This document shows positions 42,275 to 54,200 of a stretch of 64,000 bases of DNA, piece after piece (the first letter of the stretch is position 1; each line of letters opens with the position of its first letter). The stretch covers positions 1,922,001 to 1,986,000 of the forward strand of contig NC_089394.1 in the NCBI RefSeq assembly GCF_003171515.1. The letters run 5' to 3'. A program made the position numbers and the translations under genes. Source of the stretch: Pyrenophora tritici-repentis (taxonomy: Eukaryota > Ascomycota > Dothideomycetes > Pleosporales > Pleosporaceae). A model generated the notes under the pieces. The model searched no databases. It was not told the DNA's origin and was given only the letters and a program-made list of their open reading frames with translations.

Positions 42275-45103
42275 TCAGCAGTCGCCAAAAGAATGGTTAC
42301 TACCCTTCATGAAGACTCTCTTCGTTCCACCGACCTTGCCCAGGTCTCCAAACTCAGCCTTCTTGGCTACTCCAGGGCCTGTACGGCTCCCAGGACGGCT
42401 AGCCGGACGACTATCGCTCCTGCTGTCTATGCGCTCGTCGCGCAGAAAGGCCGGATGGGTTGTGTGAATAACGTTGCTGCTCACGGTGCGAGCCTGCTTC
42501 ATCATGCCTTCAATCCACTCCAGCTTCTCGCCACTGAGGTCCAACTTCTTTGCCTTTGGCCCCGCAAGTCCGACTTCTCTGCCCTGCCATGAGTTGTGTG
42601 ATGAGGCAGTTGAAGGTTGATTTGGATCTTCGGGCCCACCAGGTGAATATGTGGCAAAATTCGGCATTGGTGGGGGCGCTTCGTCGCCCAGAATGCCGCG
42701 GCCCACGGCCGACTTGACAGGCGTGGTGACTGGACTATTCAATGGATAACCACTGCTGATGCGTCTTTCCCGCTTGCCCATGCCACTTTCAGATCGGCTC
42801 GGTGAACCGTCGGGGTTCTTGACTTCAAGGCCAACAACTTCGAATTTGCCTTCGCTTGCCGTTCGGCGCCCATGGTGCTCAGCATATTGACGCAGATACT
42901 CGCCCAAGTCGGACCAACCACCACCCACACGCACCATAACGCGCTCGCCATTCTCCCCAACGCGGCGGATGAACAGCTTGATGGGTAGCTCTTTTCCGGG
43001 TTGTGTGAGGTGATATAGCTTAATGTCGTTATCGCCCCTCGCAGCTGCAGCAGATCTTCGCCCGGAGGGACCGTTCATGGTCTCGAACTCGTTCCTTGCA
43101 GGCGATAGTGTAAGCTCAGGAGACTTGAGACCGCTCACTGAGCGAGCAGCACGCAAAAAGCCTGGTCTTCCTTTAGCCATGAAATTGCGCGTTGATTTCA
43201 CCTCGGGAGCATCGGGACCAGGGCCTGAAGTGAGCCTGATGTGGGCGGGGATCGTAGTGAGGATATCGGAGATTTTTCGTTCAAGCTCTTCTGCGCTACT
43301 GATAGCCTTTTGCGCAAAACGCGACGGGGGCCATGGTGCACTTGAGGTATCATCGGGAATGGCGCTGCTCGTCATGGGCCGACGTTTCGCCATGGCAGCA
43401 TTGAGCTCTGGACGGGGCGCCCTCATCGTACGGTTAGTAGCATTGCGAACTGACGGAGACTCCTCAACAGCACTACGAGGACTGGAGTCTGGTGAGATAT
43501 CTGTTGATAATGAACCAAGGCTGCCTCTCCAAGAGCGTGGTGTTTGAGGTGGCTCCATCGAAGCTCCATGGTGACAGTCGTCTGCAGTGATGGTTGGGTT
43601 ATCAGAAAGTGACAATGTTTTGGGTCGGATAGGCGAAGGGTTTTCTGTTTCATCCGACAAGAAGGATTCGGAGGCTGACTGGATAGCGGTGCGTTGTGGG
43701 CTCTGGTCGAGGTCGTGGTGAACAATGGTATCGCCCTCGTCGAACTCGGAATCGTCCTCGGATAGCAGTTCAGATTCGCGACTGATCTGCTCTGGGGCCA
43801 CATACGTGATGGGTTCTGGGTGATGGCTTAGAATAGTGGCAGAAGCAGCTGATAAGCCTGTGCCATGTGGTAGCTCAACTTCAGTGGTGCTAGTGTCGTT
43901 GATAAGTGGGAGTGTGTCTTGTCCGGCGTCGGGGAAATCTAAGCTTTCTGGGCCAGTTTCCGGTAACGAAGCGTTATCTGTAGAACCAGCAGAGTCAATA
44001 CGAGTCTTGAGCATGTCTGGCCTGTTGGAGCTCTCTGCCCGCCTTCGAAGGTCGAAATCAATGACTCTCCTCCTTGACTCATGTGTCCAGCGTCCGTAGT
44101 CAGCCTCGGTAGTCTCAAAGGTGTCGATCCAGGTGTCGGGCAAGCAGTCCTCTCGTCCCTCTAGTGTGTCCAACATCCTGTCCAGACGCCTGCCCAGATC
44201 ACTGACTCTTTGGTGCAGCACAACAGAGATGGTATCCACTGCCTCTTTCCACTGGGCAAACGCTTCGTCAGAGGTATCTGATGGCGGCTCGATGGCGTCC
44301 CAGCCTGACTGCATAGCCCTTTGGGCGGTGTCGAGTTCGGCTATGTATTTGGGGGCTTCGCGGAGGATGGAGACGCGGGCAGTCCAGGTGCTTAGGCGGT
44401 CCTTGAGCAGGGCGTGATGGGGCAAGGCACATAGCAGAGTTTGTGTGATGAGGAAAGAGAAGTCGTCCATGATCCTGTAGTGCTGACGGGTGGCTTCGTA
44501 GCCGGCAGAGGTTGGTCTCGATCTGGCGGTAGGGTGCATGTCCAGCACATGCTCCTTCAGTTCCTCGACGTCCAGCTTGAGCATCTCATCTTCAATGTCG
44601 TCCAACCGTGCCTCGTGTTGCTCCACCTCGACTGACAGGAGCGAGCCCCAGTAATCTAGGGGTGGCAGGACATTGTCCGGGTTCGGGTCGGCGACGTGTT
44701 CCCGGATGTGCAGCTCAATGCTCTTCCTCCTCTTCTCCCTTGAAACCTCGCTCGGCTGCTCAAAGGTGCCCGACCATCCCCACTGCTCGATTTCGGCGCA
44801 CCACGTCTTCAGCCGTTGGGCGGCCTTTGCGACGCGCGCGCCCAGATCCCGCTCGGCGACGGTGAGGGTCTCAATGCAGGCAAGGATCTTGTACTGGTCG
44901 CGTGTGGTATCGAACGGCATGGGCGTCTCGGTGAAGGCACGGAGCGTTGTTTCGGGCGACAGATCGCGCGGGCGGCTGTCTTCGAGGTTGCCGTATGCTC
45001 GTCCTCTCCGGCCTCCGGGCGACATGACGGGCGATGGGACGCGACGGGGGGTTAATGAAGGTATCATGCGCATAGGCGACGTGAAAGTGTCCATGACGTC
45101 CAT
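42275..45103 (-). CDS. GAR (Gas2-related) domain protein, putative microtubule-binding
   Basis: Single exon, 942 aa. The N-terminal half (to about residue 360) is helical and charged, rich in Trp/Glu/Arg heptads, and resembles a spectrin-like or coiled-coil region. The middle is Ser/Pro/Glu-rich and probably disordered. Near residues 700-750 a GAR domain is visible, with VRVGGGWSDLGEYL preceded by LFIRRVG. A basic Ser/Arg-rich tail follows (SRPASRPGSRTG). GAR domains of Gas2 and spectraplakins bind microtubules, so a cytoskeletal role is likely, by domain only. ATG 45103 is the first start; Met13 is a possible alternative. Confidence 0.82.
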   Translation of the reverse strand: MDVMDTFTSPMRMIPSLTPRRVPSPVMSPGGRRGRAYGNLEDSRPRDLSPETTLRAFTETPMPFDTTRDQYKILACIETLTVAERDLGARVAKAAQRLKTWCAEIEQWGWSGTFEQPSEVSREKRRKSIELHIREHVADPNPDNVLPPLDYWGSLLSVEVEQHEARLDDIEDEMLKLDVEELKEHVLDMHPTARSRPTSAGYEATRQHYRIMDDFSFLITQTLLCALPHHALLKDRLSTWTARVSILREAPKYIAELDTAQRAMQSGWDAIEPPSDTSDEAFAQWKEAVDTISVVLHQRVSDLGRRLDRMLDTLEGREDCLPDTWIDTFETTEADYGRWTHESRRRVIDFDLRRRAESSNRPDMLKTRIDSAGSTDNASLPETGPESLDFPDAGQDTLPLINDTSTTEVELPHGTGLSAASATILSHHPEPITYVAPEQISRESELLSEDDSEFDEGDTIVHHDLDQSPQRTAIQSASESFLSDETENPSPIRPKTLSLSDNPTITADDCHHGASMEPPQTPRSWRGSLGSLSTDISPDSSPRSAVEESPSVRNATNRTMRAPRPELNAAMAKRRPMTSSAIPDDTSSAPWPPSRFAQKAISSAEELERKISDILTTIPAHIRLTSGPGPDAPEVKSTRNFMAKGRPGFLRAARSVSGLKSPELTLSPARNEFETMNGPSGRRSAAAARGDNDIKLYHLTQPGKELPIKLFIRRVGENGERVMVRVGGGWSDLGEYLRQYAEHHGRRTASEGKFEVVGLEVKNPDGSPSRSESGMGKRERRISSGYPLNSPVTTPVKSAVGRGILGDEAPPPMPNFATYSPGGPEDPNQPSTASSHNSWQGREVGLAGPKAKKLDLSGEKLEWIEGMMKQARTVSSNVIHTTHPAFLRDERIDSRSDSRPASRPGSRTGPGVAKKAEFGDLGKVGGTKRVFMKGSNHSFGDC

Positions 45104-46244
45104 GGTGGTGATGGTGATGTGATGCCTGGCCGTATTTGCGCACGGCGCGGGAAGGAGCGATTGCGACCGATGTCTTTGGCCCGTTTGGTGGTGGTTGCAC
45201 TGAAAAGGAAAAAAAGGTACAAAGGAGAGTCGACGAATGGAGAGGTCAGAAAGGCAAGAGGGCGGTGTACCGCTGTTTTTGTTTGCTGCGCGACAAAACT
45301 CAGCACTTCCATGTACCCAGTCTTATCCTCAGTCCTGATCCCGCTCCCGGTGCTGGAGCGTTTGCGCTGCCGGCAGCTGGCATGTGTTTATTGACTGACG
45401 CATCTCTCGCCGCACATGTTGGTGCCGGCTGGACATTGCGTTCCATCGTCCCAGCTTTCACCCTCAGCCTTAGCCCCAAACGCGTTAGTCTCACCGGCTG
45501 CCCCATGTCCATCAATACTTTGCCCATTTCGCTCGCGCCTCGACATGGCCACGGCCCGCCATGACGCCCAGGCTGTGCCTGTGTGTACGTGTGCGCCAGC
45601 TGCTACGCCGTCATCACCTCTTGTCCGGTTCGGGAAAGGGTGAATCTCTCCGCACTCCCCCGCTAATGGCACATGGGGCCGGACATGTCCTGCCCTGTGC
45701 CGTTGTCCCATGTTGGTCCAGATCGTTGTTTCTGTTCCCCATGTTTCTGAATCTTTGGCATTGCCGCCATCGCCCGGCCTCCGGACGAGGAGGAGCCTGC
45801 CCGCTTCTACCCAACCCTGTTCTACCGCAAAAAGATACGCCCACGCCCATTTCTTCCAGACGCGACCCCCACCAGATATCCAAGTATATCGTCATTTGTT
45901 CACTGCCAAGTCTTCCAAATCCCCCGCCCCACCTAAATCTCTCGACGACCTTCCAGAGCGAGTTAGCGAATTGCCCGTCTACAGTACAGTTACTCGTATC
46001 TGCCTTCCTATGATACCCATGCATGCAAAGAATCGGCAAGACGTCACTGCGAATCGCCCTCGGATCAGCAGATCATGCTCCGAACAGCCAATTCACGTCT
46101 GCTTTGCATGCAAGGCAAACCGTCATCGGTCCAAAGCTCATCGGAGCTGCCACAACCTACTTAACTTCACCATGTGCTCGACGTCTGCTTTGTACCCTAA
46201 AATCTACCCTGCTGCCTGTCCAAGGTCCGCATTAGTCAGTCAAT
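45104..46244. promoter_or_regulatory. 1.1-kb divergent upstream region, GAR gene / M28 peptidase
   Basis: Head-to-head genes share this region. Overlapping ORFs of up to 196 codons on both strands lack any motif. No repeat found. Confidence 0.45.
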
Positions 46245-48630
46245 ATGAAAGCTATTCTTGTCCTGTTTGCCGCAATTGGCGCTCGAGCCTGTCAACGTGA
46301 ACGTGCACTACAACACCACCCCCACAAGCATATCAAGCGACAGTCTACCTTTCCCCCAGCCTTGACCCCAGACGAGGAGCTTCTGCTGAACTCTTTTGAC
46401 ACAGCCTCGATATCTGACTGGTCATACTACTACAGTACATCTCTCATCATAACGTCGAGTGAACATGACGCTAATTCACCGCAGCTCATGGCGCTCATTT
46501 GGCTGGTCGTAACAAAACCATGGCAGAATGGACTGTCATGAAGTGGTCCGAGTATGGCTTCACATCGAGACTTGACGAATACTGTGTGTTAGGCTGGGAA
46601 ATATACATCAGAGAATCTGCATTGACAGTTATCAGATGTCTTCTTAAACTATCCCGTCTCTCACTCCTTGGAACTCACGTACAACAATGGCAGCACATAT
46701 ACTCCGACTCTGCGAGAAGCTGTACTTGATGAAGATCCAACGACCAGCTACGCCGACAGTATCCCTACCTTTCATGGCTACTCCTTCACAGGCAATGCAT
46801 CTGCCGAATACGTCTACGTTGGGCGAGGCCAGCAAGTCGACTTCGACCGCTTGGAAGCACTTGGTGTCCAACTTGAGGGCAAGATCGCACTCGCCAAATA
46901 CGGCGGGCCTTTCCGAGGACTCAAAGTCAAAAACGCCCAAGAACACGGTATGATAGGCACTGTCATCTTTAGCGACCCTGGCGATGATGGCAATATGACT
47001 GAGTGAGTAATGGCCTGTCATACCTATATCCCATGCCGCTAACCTATACAGAGCGAAAGGAGTCGCCGCTTACCCTCACGGTCCAGCGAGGAACCCCACA
47101 ACTGTTCAACGCGGATCAGTTCAATTTTTGAGCACATACCCGGGAGATCCGACTACCCCTGGCTATGTCTCCAAGCCAGACTCTCCAAGAGCAGATCGCA
47201 GCAGTATTACCCCACAGATACCTAGTCTGCCAATCTCCTGGATTGAGGCACAGCCGCTTCTGATGGCTTTGAATGGCTTTGGAACTAACGGTACTGAGGT
47301 CAATAGAACGGGCTGGGTCGGCGCTATTCCCGGCGTCAACTATTTCACGGGAGAAGGATCTGGCTCGACACTCTCCATGTCTAATATAATGAACGATACT
47401 TACGGTAGTATCTGGAACGCTGTAGGTGTCATCAATGGCACAAACGAAGACGAAGTCGTCATTGTCGGAAACCACAGAGACGCGTGGATCGTTGGCGGAG
47501 CTGCTGACCCCAACTCTGGTTCTGCCGTGCTTATCGAGCTCGCAAAGGCATTCAGCGCTCTCTCTAAGACGGGATGGAAACCACTGCGTACAATCGTCCT
47601 CTGCAGTTGGGATGCCGAAGAATATGGTCTCGTTGGAAGGTAAGGCCTGTCAGGTGTCATGACAAAGTATCTACTAATGTTCCTTTAGCACCGAGTGGGT
47701 AGAAGAATACATTCCGTGGCTGAAGAATGCCGCTGTTTCCTACCTGAACATCGATGTTGCTGTCGCAGGCCCAGTAAGCAATTTCACTGTACACGATAGG
47801 CATTACATCTACTAACCTGGTGGATCAATATCTAGATCCCAGATGTTTCAGCAACTCCTGATCTCCACGCCATCGCCACCAACGTGATGAAGAAGATTGT
47901 ATACCCCTACCGTAACAACACCGGCCTCACCATGTACGATGTGTGGTCCCATGAGAGTGGCGAAATAGGCGTCCTCGGCAGCGGAAGTGACTACACGGCC
48001 TTCTTGCACCGTGGTATCGCATCCATCGATATGGGAGCTGGTGGTGGACCTGAAGATCCCGTGTATCACTATCACTCTAACTATGACTCTTACCACTGGA
48101 TGACCGCGTTCGGCGATCCTGGCTTCCATACGCACAAGGCCATTGGACAGTACCTCACGCTCTTGTTGTACCACATGGTTTCTGACCCTGTTCTGCCTCT
48201 AGAACCCGCCGACTACGTTTCCGAACTCAACACCTACCTGGCCGATTTGGAAGCCGACATTAATGCCAGCCACTATACACTTGATCTGTCGAATCTCACA
48301 GCCGCCATCTTGCAACTTGAGGATTCCGCAAAGGAGTTCGTCGACCTGAGGAATGAGGCGATCGCTGCAAACAATACTGCCCTCATTGCGGTGCAGAACC
48401 ACAAGGCTCGTGATTTCTCGAGAGGCTTCACAAGCCAAGGCGGACTACCTACCAGAGAGTTCTTCCAAAATACCATTTTCGCCCCTGGGAGAGATACGGG
48501 ATATGCCCCGGTAACATTCCCGGGTATCACGGAAAGCATCACTTTTGATAAAGATGTAACACTCGCGGAGAAGTGGGTGCAGAAGACTAGCGATGCCATT
48601 TTGGTCGCTGCGAGCATTCTCAAGACATAG
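46245..48630 (+). CDS. Secreted M28 metallopeptidase, glutamate carboxypeptidase II/PSMA-like
   Basis: Six exons, 46245-46434, 46485-46583, 46636-47002, 47052-47639, 47689-47773 and 47836-48630 (introns 49-62 bp), give 707 aa. A signal peptide (MKAILVLFAAIGARA) and a dibasic KR site near residue 31 suggest export and processing. A PA-like domain follows (about residues 115-230), then the M28 catalytic domain with zinc ligands His360, Asp372, Glu409 and His523 (in YHS), catalytic Glu408, and a C-terminal dimerisation region. Asp362 is the usual companion of His360. Several Asn-X-Ser/Thr glycosylation sites occur. It probably trims peptides outside the cell or in the vacuole. Confidence 0.92.
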
Positions 48631-49244
48631 AATACGTCTCTGAGATGACCTACAAAGGATATATGGCAGGGATGGTTTTGATGGAGGATAAGGTGAAGTC
48701 TGCTTTGGACGATGTGATGACGATGACGATGATATGAGCCTGTTACACTGCGAAGAGTAACGATAATATAATATATTGCATGAGTAATGAAGTGTTAGGG
48801 CTTTGTGCTCGGAAAATCATAGCTGGTAGGGTTGGAGACGACACCCAGGTATCACTGCAAATACTGTTCCCAAGACATTGCGACCAATTTTTACTGTGTA
48901 AGTTCTGCTAGAATAATGAGAAGTATCAAGAGTAAAATAACGAATGTAGGCGACTCCTACATGTCGCGATTGATTTGCGTAGTACGAGTTTTTTTATTAC
49001 AACCAAATCGAGCTTAGTTGTATCATCTTACTTCGCCTTGTAGAAATATACAGCATGTATTACGTAACATAGCTATGAAACTGAACAGGGAATATCATCT
49101 TACGAAAGGCTGAGTGCCTGTAGTTTCCGCCTGGCAAGGTTAGTTCGATCTATGACTGCCTGCGGCTGAACCTCGTAGGATACAAATACCCCCATTTTCC
49201 CCCAACAAGACCTTTCCCCAACACTATCTAGTTAAGCCCGCATA
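48631..49244. other. Intergenic region before HET gene
   Basis: AT-richer spacer with 3' flank of the peptidase and upstream region of the HET gene. No gene, repeat or clear promoter box. Confidence 0.45.
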
Positions 49245-50720
49245 ATGTGGCTCATCTGCACTTCGACTCTCAAACTTCGTCTATTTATTACCAATATACC
49301 CGATTATGTTATGTTATCTCACACTTGGGGTGACGGAGAAGTCACTTTTGATGACATCGACAAGCCCCACGCAAAAGGCATGGCTGGTTATTCCAAGATC
49401 GTGGAATGTTGTGCTAAAGCACTGAGTACTGGGTTTGAGTGGGCCTGGATCTACACGTGCTGTATCGACAACAGGAGTAGCGCTGAACTATCCGAGGCTA
49501 TCAATTCCATGCACAAGTGGTACTGGGATGCTGCAATCTGTTATGCATACATGTCCGATTGTACGCCGGAAACGTTAAATGCTGAGCTGTTCAGGCTTGG
49601 AATTGTAGCGAGAACTGAAGCAATGTACGAAGCCAATGCATCTCGACGGCGGGAATTCCAAGCATCGCGATGGTTCAAACGAGGCTGGACATTACAGGAA
49701 CTTCTCGCACCCGAGGTCATTAAGTTCTACGACGCGGATTGGATACAAATCGGAACCAAGTCGAGCCTTCTGGAGCCGATATTTACAGCAACCGAGATCG
49801 AAGAGCAACATATTAGCGATCGCGATACGATACAGCATGCTAGTATTTCAACAAAATTCAGCTGGGCATCTAGTAGGACAACGACGCGTGTGGAGGATGT
49901 GGCGTACTGCCTCCTCGGCCTCGTCAATGTGAACATGCCTATGCTTTACGGCGAGGGGGAAAGAGCTTTTTACAGGCTACAGCTCGAAGTTATCAAGCAT
50001 AGTAATGATCACACGATATTTGCATGGGAGTCCAGTAACGAAGCATGGCTGCCCACAAGCATGTTTGCATCGTCCCCTACACAGTTTGCGAGTGCTTCTC
50101 AGCTGCTACGTACGCCACCTCAAGTTCAGGGCCAGCTTGAACCATACGAATTGACAAATCACGGGTTATGGATGACGTTACCGTGTATCCCCGTAGGCGA
50201 TAATCGGATCGTGACTGTCCTGGACTGCGCAAACACCAGCAGTGACCATGTTGGAGTTTGGCTACGGCTTATGAAAGTTGGTCGGTACGAAAGACTGCCA
50301 AACCTGAGAGTCTTCATATCCAAGGCTGAGCTGATTGATGCCTCTCAAAAGACAATATACATCCAAGCAGACAAGCAGATATCCCTAAAGCGCAGGAATA
50401 AAGGGTCAGTAATGAGGCTATGTGCGTTTCCAAGCGAACACTGGAAAATAAGCTTACTCGACTTGGAGACCAGACTAAGAGTTGAAAGGGGCCCAACATG
50501 GAAGCTGTATATACCTGAAGATATTATTATACAGGAGGGAGAATTTGCAAGTGGCGTTTTCTCTCTCCTGTTTCTACATCGGAGCCAGATTTACATTACT
50601 TTTGGACTTGCACTGTATGAGGGCCGACCTTGGCTTCATCTTCGTCATTATTTATACTTGGAATCTGTTAAGAATATGTTAGGTTCAGTCCAGGTCGGCG
50701 AGGTGAGGTTCGTGGAGTAA
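49245..50720 (+). pseudogene. HET-domain protein, 5' part, truncated by Copia insertion
   Basis: ATG 49245 opens with the usual HET start (STLKL followed by YVMLSHTWGDGEVTF). The HET domain is complete, with WAWIYTCCID, RGWTLQELLAP and the later VEDVAYCLLGLVNVNMPMLYGEG block (roughly residues 18-240). Such proteins trigger cell death when unlike hyphae fuse. The native frame runs to 50665; a Copia LTR starts at 50666. Translation now reads 18 codons into the LTR and stops at 50720, giving 491 aa in place of the original 549. The catalytic or signalling HET part is untouched, so a truncated protein might still be made. No intron is needed. Confidence 0.9.
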
Positions 50721-50900
50721 GCCCGAGCAGAAGGACCGACGCGGAATGATGATCTGTCATGTACGTCCTAAGATCATCATAACAACAAGTAGATAGAACA
50801 ATAGCTCTTAGTGAAGTTCAATCCAATACAGGGTTACCTTTCGTACCTCTACTCGGTCGCCTATGGTAGTCATACCACCAGAGGAGACCTTGTTCTAACA
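50666..50900 (+). repeat. Copia 5' LTR
   Basis: 235 bp; its first 55 bases currently supply the last codons and stop of the truncated HET frame. Identical to 55821-56055. Confidence 0.93.
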
Positions 50901-50914
50901 GGTTATGAGCCCGG
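50901..50914 (+). promoter_or_regulatory. Copia primer binding site complementary to tRNA-iMet anticodon arm
   Basis: GGTTATGAGCCCGG follows the LTR directly. Its complement GGGCUCAUAACC is the anticodon stem-loop of initiator tRNA-Met (CAU anticodon), not the tRNA 3' end. Drosophila copia uses the same arrangement, primed by a 39-nt tRNA-iMet fragment cut in the anticodon arm. Priming mechanism inferred from the match. Confidence 0.8.
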
Positions 50915-50952
50915 TTGCCTAACCCAACGTTATTGTTTTCAAACACCTACCC

Positions 50953-51031
50953 GAGTCACGAAGGACTCAGATTCAAGAAGGAATCAAAACATCCACCCAA
51001 GTCACGAAGGACTTAGATTCAAGAAGGAATC
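50953..51031 (+). repeat. Two 46-bp direct repeats, each with two hairpins, in Copia leader
   Basis: Each copy holds a 5-bp stem with loop ACGAAG and a 5-bp stem with loop AAGAAG. Stems: GAGTC/GACTC (50953-50968) and GATTC/GAATC (50970-50985) in copy one; AAGTC/GACTT (50999-51014) and GATTC/GAATC (51016-51031) in copy two. The first stem differs at both partner bases yet still pairs. Confidence 0.7.
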
Positions 51032-51142
51032 AGAAAAGAAAAGAAGTCGTGTACAACGCGGTTAACACGCAATCACACTTAAATACACCGTCTCTACACC
51101 CGAGAACCGATAACGACTGCACCGCCCGCAGAATATCACCCG

Positions 51143-51193
51143 GATCGCCCGCATCGCCCGCATCGCCTGTATCGCCCGCATCGCCCGCATCAC
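51143..51193 (+). repeat. (ATCGCCCGC)n tandem repeat in Copia leader
   Basis: Five to six 9-bp units with a few substitutions, 70-120 bp before the gag-pol ATG. Confidence 0.75.
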
Positions 51194-51260
51194 CTACACT
51201 CTTAGCATCATACCACGTACCTTGCTCGCATAATAGTCTCACCAACTCAAAACACACAAG

Positions 51261-54200
51261 ATGGCTGTAGAGAAGGAAGAATGGAAGATTCCCCAACTTA
51301 CAGCTGAAAACCACGATACTTGGTTCCGCCGAAACAAGGTCAAGCTTAAGGGGAAGAAAGTCTTCTATGTCTGCGAGAAAAACCTGGTACAGCACTGCCA
51401 AATAGCAATAGCCGGTGAACTAACGGAGGCTATGGAAGAGTTGGAAATTGCTGAAGCAGACAAGCATACTAAGATCCGCGTCAACATTGAAAAAAGAGAC
51501 AAGTACCTAGAAGATGAAGCCACTGCAATCGATCTCTTGTTTCGGTCGCTTACTGAAGATGACCAAGCCCTTATTGACGAATACGACACTGCCTTCCAGT
51601 TCTGGGCCTACCTACAAAAGAAGTACACCCAAACTGACGCCACAACCGCCAACATTTACATGACCAGAATTCAAACGTTCACATTCAATCCTGGGAACAC
51701 AATTGTTGGATCATGGGAAAAGCTAAAGGAATACCGACGCAAACTCGTAGCAGCAGACGCTGACACCAACGGAGCTTACAAGGACTCTGCACTACTACTC
51801 GTTCTTATTAGATCACTCCCGAAAGAATTTAAGACTACGATTGACACCTTAAACGCCCAACTTAACCTTACGGTTGAACAGAAACTTAAGTTTCTGGAAG
51901 AGAAGGAGGTTCGAGACCAGCAAGACGCCGACGAAAAAGCTCTCCCAGCATTCCGGAAGACGGAGAAGTATGTTCCGCCTTACAAGCGCCGAAATCACAA
52001 GAGCTCACCACTATCGTCTGACTCCGAATCTGGTACTAAGTTTATGGTCCAATGCTTCCTTTGTGACGGAGCCCATGGCGTACGAGACTGTCCAAGACGT
52101 GAGAGAGCTCGAAAGCTCCTTAAGGAATACGACGCTAAGAAATCATCTAAGCCGCCTATTAAGACACTCAAGCAAAGGAATTCTCACAAAAAGACTGGCA
52201 AAGCATATGGAGCCGAAGAAGTCAATTCAGAGTCAGATGAATTATCCGAGACCTCAGACTCTGAACCCGAGGAAATTGAGACATGCCGTCTCTCAAAAGA
52301 CATTGTCGGTAAGGCCTCTCCATCTACTTGGGCTGCCGACACTGGCGCCTCCTCCCACATGTCTGACCAACCCTCATTGTTTAGACGAATGATCAAGATC
52401 AAGCGAAGACTAGTTCGGGTTGGAGGGGGAGAATTATATGCAGACTGGAAAGGAGAAGCTCAAGTGGTGTGTAAAGACGGATCGTCGACATGGTTGTCAG
52501 AAGTACTGCTTGTACCTAACCTTGGAGTCAATTTGTTATCAGGGAGAAGAATTTGCGCAGCAGGCCTGAAGGGTCGTTTCAATTCACACGTACTATGCTT
52601 CAAACTAGGAAAGGAGATCATTATTAAAGCAACTATGGACGACGGCCTCTACGTAGTGTCACACATTGCCGATGGATACCACGAGACAGCATTCCTAGGC
52701 ACGGAACCCCATACACCAGTTAAGAGCGAGCTTAAGGTTGATGAAAAGGAGAGATACCTGCTGTATCACAGACGTTTCGCACACCTAGGACCTACAAAGA
52801 TTGCCAAACTCCACGAAGTTACAACTCTCCAGAAGAAGATTCAAGTTCCAGAGAAGATTGAAATCTGCGAAGTGTGTTCCCTGACAAAGATGAAGAACAG
52901 CATCCCTAAGCAGCTAAGAGAGCACAAGGCCACGAAGCTAGCCTTAGTACAGTTTGACATTGCTGGACCCTTTCCAACATCTCTACGAGGAAACAGGTGG
53001 TTCCTCCAAATTATTGATAGCTACACGCGGAAAAACTGGGTTATCCCGCTGAAGAAAAAGGGAGACGCACAACGGGAACTCCGAATCTGGAAGACCTTTG
53101 TAGAACATCAAACTGGCGAGAAAGTCAAAGCTGCTGGAACCGACAATGCACCAGAACTTCTACAGCAAGCTGAGGAATGGAGAGTTACACAAGGCGTGGA
53201 AATTCAGCCTACAACAATTGCTTCCTCACACCAGAATGGACCAGCCGAGCGAAACATCCAAACTGCTGAAGCTGATATGAGAGCAATGTTGAAAGACGCT
53301 GGTTTACCAATTGAGTTTTGGGATGAAGCTGTCGAAGCAGACGCATACCTACGCAACCGTACAAACACAGGACCTATGATCAATGGAAAGCAAGTCAGTC
53401 CTGAAGAGGCATTCACAGGAACGAAACCATCCATTGACCACATCCGTGTATGGGGGAGCAAATGCTATTCGTACATCAACCCTAAAACGATTCCAGCAGA
53501 CCAACGACATGACAAGCTCGTGGACCGTGGCAGAATTGGAGTATTTATGGGATATTCTGAGACAACAAATAAGCAGTTCAAGTTCTATTCGCCAGAGCTT
53601 GGATACACCTCAAGGACAAGCCGATTGTCAGTGGACGAATACACCCCTGGAGGGAAAGTTGAACTACGACTGCGAAACATACCAGCTGGACCACAAGGAA
53701 CGCAGAATACGATGCCAGACCGAAAACCAAGAGGAAGACCTAGGAAGGATCTAGAATTATCTCCTGCCGAACGAATGGAACCAACTCCTACCGAACGAAT
53801 GGAACCATCTCCTGCAGAACCAATGGAACCATCTCCTACCGAACCAATGGAACCATCTCCTGCAGAACCAATAGAACCAGTTTCCGAGAACCCAATGGAA
53901 CCATCTTCGGCAGAGCTAACTCATGAACCAGTGAAGCGTCACAGAGGAAGACCAAGGAGGCTAACTACTATTCCTCCTACTGCACCATCTGATGAGCGGG
54001 TTCCTAATCTTGTGAACGAAGAGGGGCCCGAAGAACCGTGTACCCAGTCTGTACGAGAAAAGGAGATTCCACGATACTTCACTAGACAAGCCAAACGGAA
54101 GAGGTCTAACGAAGAGATTGTTGAGGACGAGAGATTTAGCAAGATCGTTAAAGCTATGCTAGCCCAAGTTGGCCTTACAGAAGAGCAAACACGACTATCT

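Noticed and set aside
45136..46300. Overlapping ORFs (up to 196 codons) upstream of the M28 peptidase
   Set aside because: Both strands are open by chance in GC-balanced DNA; no motif, and the region fits a divergent promoter.
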